From assembly GCA_937892865.1 (NCBI GenBank), contig CALBJG010000159.1:1-11113 (forward strand): a stretch of DNA of 11,113 nt. Direction: 5' to 3'. Made by a program: the position numbers and the translations under genes. Below, piece after piece: positions 6,182-11,113 of this stretch. The DNA comes from an uncultured Clostridia bacterium. Lineage in GTDB: Bacteria; Bacillota; Clostridia; Oscillospirales; Oscillospiraceae. The notes under the pieces are model-generated. The model searched no databases and was not told where the DNA came from. It worked only from the letters and a program-made list of their open reading frames with translations. The number at the start of each line of letters is the position of its first letter. Positions within the stretch are counted from its first letter, which is position 1.

Positions 6182-9100
6182 TTATTTTACCACAACATTT
6201 TCTTCTCCAAGCACTGAACGCAACTCCTGAATCATTTTTTCCTGCAAAGCGCAGCGAGTGCCTCTTCTTTGCTTGGTATCTGCAAAATAAACCACAACAG
6301 TACTGTCACCGGGGAACATATTCAAGATTGCCCGGATCTTAGGGAACAAAACATCATCTTCCGTGGGAAGACGCAGATACAGTGTACCTGCCAAAGGCGC
6401 GGTAGATTTTTGCTGTGCAACCGGCTCCTGGGGAATATTCTGCGTATAATCCGACATTGGCCGCGCCCGGTTGATCACGATCTGCGGTTCTTTATCGTCC
6501 CTGAGAGATAACCGACCGGTAATGACCACCGGTTCATTCTCTTTCAAATAACTGCCAAATTCACTGAGTACATTGGAAAAAGCGAGCATTTCAATGGCCG
6601 CAGTATCGTCTTCTACCGTTACATAAGCCATCATGGAATTGTTGCGGGTAGTCTTCATCTTAACGCTCTGGACAACACCGGCTACACTGACGATCTGGTC
6701 ATCACGGTATGTGTTCTCCTCGTCCATCAATTTACCCATAGGAATAACGTGGGTATTTTTCAGCAAATGTCGATAGTCGTCCATAGGGTGACCGGACAAA
6801 TAGATTCCAGTCGTCTCTTTTTCCAAAAGCATCAGATCTGCTTTCTTCATCTCTGCCAGTTTGGGAATCGGGATCGCAGCCGCGGTATCCTCTTCTTGAA
6901 GCATTGCAAACAATCCCATCTGTCCTTCGATATTCCGCTTTCTGGAAGATGCAATGCTATCCATCATTGCGTCGTAGACAGCAAGCAGTTCGCTGCGGTG
7001 ATAACCGAAACAGTCCATAGCGCCGCATTTAATAAAGTTTTCCACAGCGCGTTTGTTCAATTCACCTTCACCCATTCTTTGGATAAAGTCTTCCAAAGAA
7101 CGGAAATCACCGCCTTCTGTCCGTTTTGCGACCATTGCGCGAATAAGGCCTCTGCCAACATTTTTTACAGCGCCCAAGCCAAAGCGAATGGCATCGCCCT
7201 CCACGCTGAAATTATCAACACTGTGATTGATATCCGGCGGCAAAACGGGGATACCCATATCCTTACATTCAGCAATATAGCCGGAGATCTTGGTAGCGGA
7301 ATCCAGCACAGAGGTCATCAGCGCTGCCATATACTGCTTGGGATAGTGGCACTTAAGGTAGGCTGTCTGATAAGAAACCACCGCATAGCAAACTGCGTGC
7401 GCTTTGTTAAAGGCATAGTTTGCAAAGGCAACGATCTCATCATAGATAGATTGGGCAGCAAACTCGCTGACACCCTTTGCCATTGCGCCGGAAATACCTT
7501 GTTTTTCATCGCCGTAAACGAAAACTTTCCGTTCTTCCTCAATGACTTTCATTTTCTTCTTGGAGATCGCGCGGCGAATATTATCCGCTTGTCCCATAGT
7601 ATAGCCACCCAGGCTGCGGAATATCTCGATCACCTGTTCCTGGTAAACGATGCAACCATAGGTAACTTTCAAAATGGGTTCCAAAAGCGGGGTCTTATAA
7701 GTGATCTTCCGGTGATCCAGTTTATTGGCAATAAACATCGGAATAGAATCCATCGGGCCGGGACGGTAAAGCGCCACAATAGCGGTCATATCTTCGATGG
7801 ATGTGGGCTTCATATTGACGCAAACACCGGTAATACCGGCGGATTCCAACTGGAATACGCCTTGGGTCTTGCCTTCTGCAAGCATCGCAAATGTAGCAGG
7901 ATCATTATCCGGCACTGTATCGATATTAAAGTCCGGTTCGATGGTACGGATCTGTTCCTGAGCATCTTTAATAACCGTTAAATTTCGCAAACCCAAAAAG
8001 TCCATTTTCAGCAATCCCAGTTCCTCGATCGTGGTCATTGTATACTGGGTGACGATGGTATCGTCATTGCAGGAAAGGGGGACATAACTGCAAACCGGGT
8101 CCGCTGTGATCACAACACCAGCAGCATGGGTTGATGTGTTCCGGGGCATACCTTCCAAACTTCTGGCCGTATCGATCAGCAATTTTACCCGCTCATCTGT
8201 GTCGTACATTTCTTTCAGTTTGGGAGAAACTTCCAACGCCTCTTTCAAAGTGATATGGGGCGTTGCAGGCACTTGCTTTGCCACCACATCGGTCTCAGCA
8301 TAAGTAAAATTCAATGCTCTGCCCACATCACGGATCGCGCCGCGGGCAGCCATTGTACCAAAGGTTGCGATCTGCGCCACATGGTCGGCGCCGTATTTCT
8401 GTACTACGTAGTCAATAACTTCACCACGGCGTTCCTGACAGAAATCCGTATCAAAGTCAGGCATACTGACCCGTTCCGGATTCAAAAAGCGCTCAAAGAT
8501 CAACGCATATTTCATTGGATCTACTTCTGTAATATGCATACAGTAAGCAACGATGGATGCTGCGCCGGAGCCACGGCCGGGACCAACGGGAATGCCGGAT
8601 TCCTTGGCAAAACGGATAAAATCCCAGACAATAAGATAGTAGTTCACATATCCCATACGGCTGATAACACCGATCTCATATTCCAAACGTTCTTTATAAC
8701 TTTCCGGTGGATTTTCATATCGCTCCCGGAAGCCGTCCATACACAGTTTGCGGAAATATTCCTCGTTGGTAAATCCCGCAGGGACCGGGAAAGAGGGCAA
8801 ATGGTAATTATTGAATTCAAACTCCAAATTACACCGATCCGCGATCTTGGCTGTATTTTCAAAGGCTTCATCGCAGTTGGGAAACAGTTGCCGGAGTTCT
8901 TCTTCGCTCTTTAAATAAAATTCCTCCGTTTGGAATTTCATCCGGTTCGGATCATCCACAGTTTTACCGGTTTGCACGCAAAGGAGGACATCTTGCATTT
9001 TGGCATCCTCTTTACGCAGGTAATGGGCATCGTTGGTAACCACCAGTGGCAGACCCGTTTCCCGGGCGATACGCATAACCCCCTGGTTGACCGGAGTCTG

Positions 9101-9643
9101 TTCCGGAATGCCGTGATCCTGCAATTCCAGATAAAAATGTTCTTCGCCAAAGATTTGCGCCAATTTCAAAGCATAGGCTTTCGCAGACTCATAGTCCTCG
9201 TTCATAAGATACTGGGGAATTGCGCCGGCAAGACATGCAGAAGTAGCGATCAAACCTTCGTGGTACTTTTCAAGCAACTCCAGATCCACTCTGGGCTTGC
9301 CATAAAAACCATTCAGGAACGCCTGGGAAACCAGCATACACAAGTTTTCATAGCCGGTACGATCTTTGCACAAAAGGACAAGATGGTAGTTATTGTCATC
9401 CACCTTATACACCCGATCAGCCATTGTACGGGGCGCAACATACACCTCACAGCCGATGATCGGTTTGACACCCGCTGCTTTTGCTGCTTTATAAAAATCA
9501 ATACATCCATACATAACGCCGTGATCTGTCAAAGCAATGGCGCTTTGACCTATTTCCTTGATGCGATCCATCATACCGCCTATGCGGCAGGCGCCGTCCA
9601 GCAGACTATATTCCGAGTGGACATGCAGGTGTACAAAACTCAT
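6182..9643 (-). CDS. dnaE: DNA polymerase III alpha subunit, DnaE type
   Basis: This is a C-family replicative polymerase subunit of 1153 residues, close to the 1160 of E. coli DnaE. The order is: PHP domain (1 to about 210); polymerase palm, thumb and fingers (about 270-800) with PGRGSGAASIVAY (355-367), the catalytic PDFDTDF (D396, D398) and KMDFLGLRNL (third aspartate D548); helix-hairpin-helix region (about 860-880); a clamp-binding-like QMGLF (908-912); and an OB fold (about 983-1062). The PHP domain keeps all nine candidate metal ligands: H7, H9, D16, H41, E66, H87, C137, D205 and H207. It could therefore supply 3'-5' proofreading, as in mycobacterial DnaE1. The ATG at 9643 overlaps the whiA stop (ATGA) and follows AAAGGAG at 8 nt, indicating coupling. 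Bacillota usually also carry PolC, which is not in this window, so the share of replication done by this enzyme cannot be told. Confidence 0.98.
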   Translation of the reverse strand: MSFVHLHVHSEYSLLDGACRIGGMMDRIKEIGQSAIALTDHGVMYGCIDFYKAAKAAGVKPIIGCEVYVAPRTMADRVYKVDDNNYHLVLLCKDRTGYENLCMLVSQAFLNGFYGKPRVDLELLEKYHEGLIATSACLAGAIPQYLMNEDYESAKAYALKLAQIFGEEHFYLELQDHGIPEQTPVNQGVMRIARETGLPLVVTNDAHYLRKEDAKMQDVLLCVQTGKTVDDPNRMKFQTEEFYLKSEEELRQLFPNCDEAFENTAKIADRCNLEFEFNNYHLPSFPVPAGFTNEEYFRKLCMDGFRERYENPPESYKERLEYEIGVISRMGYVNYYLIVWDFIRFAKESGIPVGPGRGSGAASIVAYCMHITEVDPMKYALIFERFLNPERVSMPDFDTDFCQERRGEVIDYVVQKYGADHVAQIATFGTMAARGAIRDVGRALNFTYAETDVVAKQVPATPHITLKEALEVSPKLKEMYDTDERVKLLIDTARSLEGMPRNTSTHAAGVVITADPVCSYVPLSCNDDTIVTQYTMTTIEELGLLKMDFLGLRNLTVIKDAQEQIRTIEPDFNIDTVPDNDPATFAMLAEGKTQGVFQLESAGITGVCVNMKPTSIEDMTAIVALYRPGPMDSIPMFIANKLDHRKITYKTPLLEPILKVTYGCIVYQEQVIEIFRSLGGYTMGQADNIRRAISKKKMKVIEEERKVFVYGDEKQGISGAMAKGVSEFAAQSIYDEIVAFANYAFNKAHAVCYAVVSYQTAYLKCHYPKQYMAALMTSVLDSATKISGYIAECKDMGIPVLPPDINHSVDNFSVEGDAIRFGLGAVKNVGRGLIRAMVAKRTEGGDFRSLEDFIQRMGEGELNKRAVENFIKCGAMDCFGYHRSELLAVYDAMMDSIASSRKRNIEGQMGLFAMLQEEDTAAAIPIPKLAEMKKADLMLLEKETTGIYLSGHPMDDYRHLLKNTHVIPMGKLMDEENTYRDDQIVSVAGVVQSVKMKTTRNNSMMAYVTVEDDTAAIEMLAFSNVLSEFGSYLKENEPVVITGRLSLRDDKEPQIVINRARPMSDYTQNIPQEPVAQQKSTAPLAGTLYLRLPTEDDVLFPKIRAILNMFPGDSTVVVYFADTKQRRGTRCALQEKMIQELRSVLGEENVVVK

Positions 9644-10554
9644 AATTCTTTCTCCTTTGCCATTTGCACCAACTTTTGCAGTCGGTGATTCATAGCAGGT
9701 TTTGTGATTGGTGGCTCCATCATCGTCGCCAATTCAGTCAGAGATGCTTCCGGATTTTCCTCACGGGCTGTCAATGCTTGCAGCAATTTAGGTGGTAATT
9801 GTTCCGCAACTCCATTATCCCGCAGAATCCGAATCGCGGCCAATTGCTCTTGAGCAGCCTCCACAACTTTTGATGTATTGGCGTCGTCACAATTACAGCG
9901 GCGATTCACTCTATTGTTCAATTCCTTCTCTAACCGCGCCTCCATAATTCCCATTGCTCCGATCGGCGCGCCTAAAAATGTAAGACAATCGGAAATTTGA
10001 TCGCTTTGCTTTAAGTAGAGGACCTGTCCGCCGCCTCGATCCGCAGATTTGGGATCGAAGCCCAACAGTTCCCGGAATAGTGTATAGGATTCCCGGGCTA
10101 CTATATGGTGTGTGGTTGCCAATTCCAAATGGTACGCTTTGGCAGGATCTGTCACTGACCCGCCGGCTAAAAAAGCGCCTTTTAAAAATGCTGTTTTGCA
10201 ACAATCATCCTCCACCACCGGCAGATTGATATGCAGCGCCAGTGTATCCTCCCGGGCAAAACCAAAGGCCTCCATAATTTTTGATATTTTGAGAGGATCT
10301 TTGATATGGAAATTCAGTTTTCCCACTGCGCCTTCTTCCGGCTGAATGTCAAAATCAAATCCAAAAGCCTTGCGAAACAGTTTAGGCAAGCCTTGGGCAA
10401 ACTCACGGCTTTCGGTGATCACACGAATGCCATTACTGCCAAAACTATTGCAAAACAACAAGATGCCAAAACATTGCGCCAAAGCGCAGCAGGTTTTTTG
10501 CGGGGCATTGCGGCAGATCTCTGCCTTTACACTTGCGGAAAAAGAAACTGCCAC
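9640..10554 (-). CDS. whiA: WhiA DNA-binding protein (sporulation/cell-division regulator family)
   Basis: WhiA combines a degenerate LAGLIDADG homing-endonuclease fold with a C-terminal helix-turn-helix. It is a transcription regulator in Streptomyces; in Bacillus it is nucleoid-associated and influences division and chromosome segregation. Here the product has 304 residues. The LAGLIDADG-like core includes TAFLKGAFLAGGSVTDP and YHLELATTHH (about 121-150). The linker motif NRVNRRCNCDDANTSKVVEA (214-233) is typical, and the C-terminal helix-turn-helix is SLTELATMMEPPITKPAMNH (271-290). I chose the GTG at 10554 because GAAAGGG sits 8 nt upstream and the protein then begins with the family-like VSFSASVKAEIC. 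A GTG three codons earlier (10563) directly abuts that purine run and is less likely. The gene lies 13 bp after murB. The rapZ and yvcK homologues often found just upstream of whiA are not here. Confidence 0.96.
   Translation of the reverse strand: MAVSFSASVKAEICRNAPQKTCCALAQCFGILLFCNSFGSNGIRVITESREFAQGLPKLFRKAFGFDFDIQPEEGAVGKLNFHIKDPLKISKIMEAFGFAREDTLALHINLPVVEDDCCKTAFLKGAFLAGGSVTDPAKAYHLELATTHHIVARESYTLFRELLGFDPKSADRGGGQVLYLKQSDQISDCLTFLGAPIGAMGIMEARLEKELNNRVNRRCNCDDANTSKVVEAAQEQLAAIRILRDNGVAEQLPPKLLQALTAREENPEASLTELATMMEPPITKPAMNHRLQKLVQMAKEKEL
9652..9658 (-). promoter_or_regulatory. Ribosome binding site of dnaE inside the end of whiA
   Basis: AAAGGAG on the minus strand lies 8 nt before the dnaE ATG and within the last codons of whiA. 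Together with the ATGA stop/start overlap it fixes the dnaE start and suggests translational coupling. Confidence 0.75.
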
Positions 10555-10562
10555 TTCCCTCA

Positions 10563-10569
10563 CCCTTTC
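10563..10569 (-). promoter_or_regulatory. Ribosome binding site deciding the whiA start
   Basis: GAAAGGG on the minus strand lies 8 nt before the GTG at 10554 and directly adjoins the alternative GTG at 10563. The spacing favours the downstream start. The site overlaps the murB stop codon. Confidence 0.6.
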
Positions 10570-11113
10570 ATTTCCAAATTCGCACTTCCGGTTCTAAACG
10601 AATACCGGTCTTTTCAAACACGATATTTGATACTTGCAACAACAGTTTTTCCACATCATCGGCTGTCGCATCACCTAAATTCACAACAAATCCGGCATGT
10701 TTTTCCGACACCGCCGCACCACCGACACAAAAACCTTTCAGTCCGCACTGATCGATCAAAGCCGCAGCATAGCCGCCGACAGGTCGTTTAAACGCCGATC
10801 CGGCAGAGGGCATATCCAGCGGTTGTGATGCCTTGCGCCGTTGCTGCAGATCTTGCATCAATGCGCGGACTTCCTCCTGGTTTTTTTCGCTTAAAGCAAA
10901 AACCGCGCTGACAACGATGCCGCCATCCTCTTCCAATCGGCTGTGACGGTAAGAAAATCCCATCTCTGCGTTTGGGACAGTAACAAGCGTACCATCCGGA
11001 TACATCACATCCACACTCTCACAGATCTGCGCGACCTCTCCACCGTAAGCGCCGGCATTCATATATACGCCGCCGCCCACCGTGCCGGGAATTCCTGCAG
11101 CAAATGCCAGGCC
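10568..11113 (-). CDS. murB: UDP-N-acetylenolpyruvoylglucosamine reductase MurB, C-terminal 181 residues (5' end outside the window)
   Basis: MurB is the FAD- and NADPH-dependent reductase that makes UDP-N-acetylmuramic acid, the second committed step of peptidoglycan synthesis in the cytoplasm. The frame is open to the window edge. The GTG at 11080 is not a real start, because coding continues upstream through the conserved GIPGTVGGGVYMNAGAYGGE (residues 7-26 of the fragment). Other hallmarks are FSYRHSRL (53-60, active-site arginine R56), SAGSAFKRP (103-111, the likely proton-donor serine at 106), AALIDQCGLKGFCVGGAAVS (117-136) and the terminal RLEPEVRIW with the catalytic glutamate in PEV (E176). 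The FAD-binding N terminus, roughly 120 residues judging from typical lengths, is missing only because of the window boundary. It ends 13 bp before whiA. Confidence 0.97.
   Translation of the reverse strand, partial: GLAFAAGIPGTVGGGVYMNAGAYGGEVAQICESVDVMYPDGTLVTVPNAEMGFSYRHSRLEEDGGIVVSAVFALSEKNQEEVRALMQDLQQRRKASQPLDMPSAGSAFKRPVGGYAAALIDQCGLKGFCVGGAAVSEKHAGFVVNLGDATADDVEKLLLQVSNIVFEKTGIRLEPEVRIWK

Noticed and set aside
6749..7981. A 410-codon open frame on the plus strand opposite dnaE
   Set aside because: It lies wholly inside dnaE, which has all its catalytic motifs. The antisense translation is rich in His, Cys, Phe and Ile, has no recognisable domain, and looks like a codon-bias shadow.
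8255..9688. Two further plus-strand open frames (8255-8914 and 8930-9688) opposite dnaE
   Set aside because: Both are antisense to the PHP and palm regions of dnaE, resemble no protein, and have no gene-like context.
11069..11080. GTG at 11080 as a possible murB start
   Set aside because: The same frame continues upstream to the window edge through the conserved MurB motif GIPGTVGG, so this codon is an internal valine.

Overview
The window is an 11.1 kb piece of a Gram-positive (Bacillota) chromosome, most likely from a Clostridia/Oscillospiraceae-like gut anaerobe. This rests on WhiA directly followed by a DnaE-type polymerase III alpha subunit, a DUF1385/YqhQ membrane protein directly followed by prmC, a lipoprotein with a Gram-positive-style signal, and purine-rich Shine-Dalgarno sites. 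Base composition looks balanced by eye. The genus cannot be fixed from the sequence alone.

Everything codes on the minus strand, so transcription runs from position 11113 towards 1. In that order the genes are murB (5' part outside the window), whiA, dnaE, an FG-GAP-like lipoprotein, an OmpR-family response regulator, its histidine kinase, a DUF1385 protein, prmC and recA (3' part outside the window). Spacing is very tight: about 13 bp, a 4-nt overlap, 51 bp, 13 bp, a 13-nt overlap, 12 bp, a 7-nt overlap and 5 bp. There is no stretch over 51 bp without a gene, no convincing terminator, and no RNA gene, mobile element, CRISPR array or long repeat.

Three blocks can be recognised. The first (murB-whiA-dnaE) joins peptidoglycan precursor synthesis, a division-linked DNA-binding protein and DNA replication. 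The second (lipoprotein, response regulator, kinase) starts after the only noticeable gap, which holds a possible extended -10 promoter; it looks like a surface-sensing module whose signal and targets are unknown. The third (DUF1385, prmC, recA) joins an uncharacterised conserved membrane protein, release-factor methylation and homologous recombination. The blocks may be read as one long transcript.

This is mostly core chromosome, and I see no defence system or other clearly new machinery. The parts most worth a second look are the lipoprotein/two-component module, the DUF1385 protein, the placement of recA without a visible SOS operator of its own, the direct murB-whiA junction, and a substituted motif in RecA.
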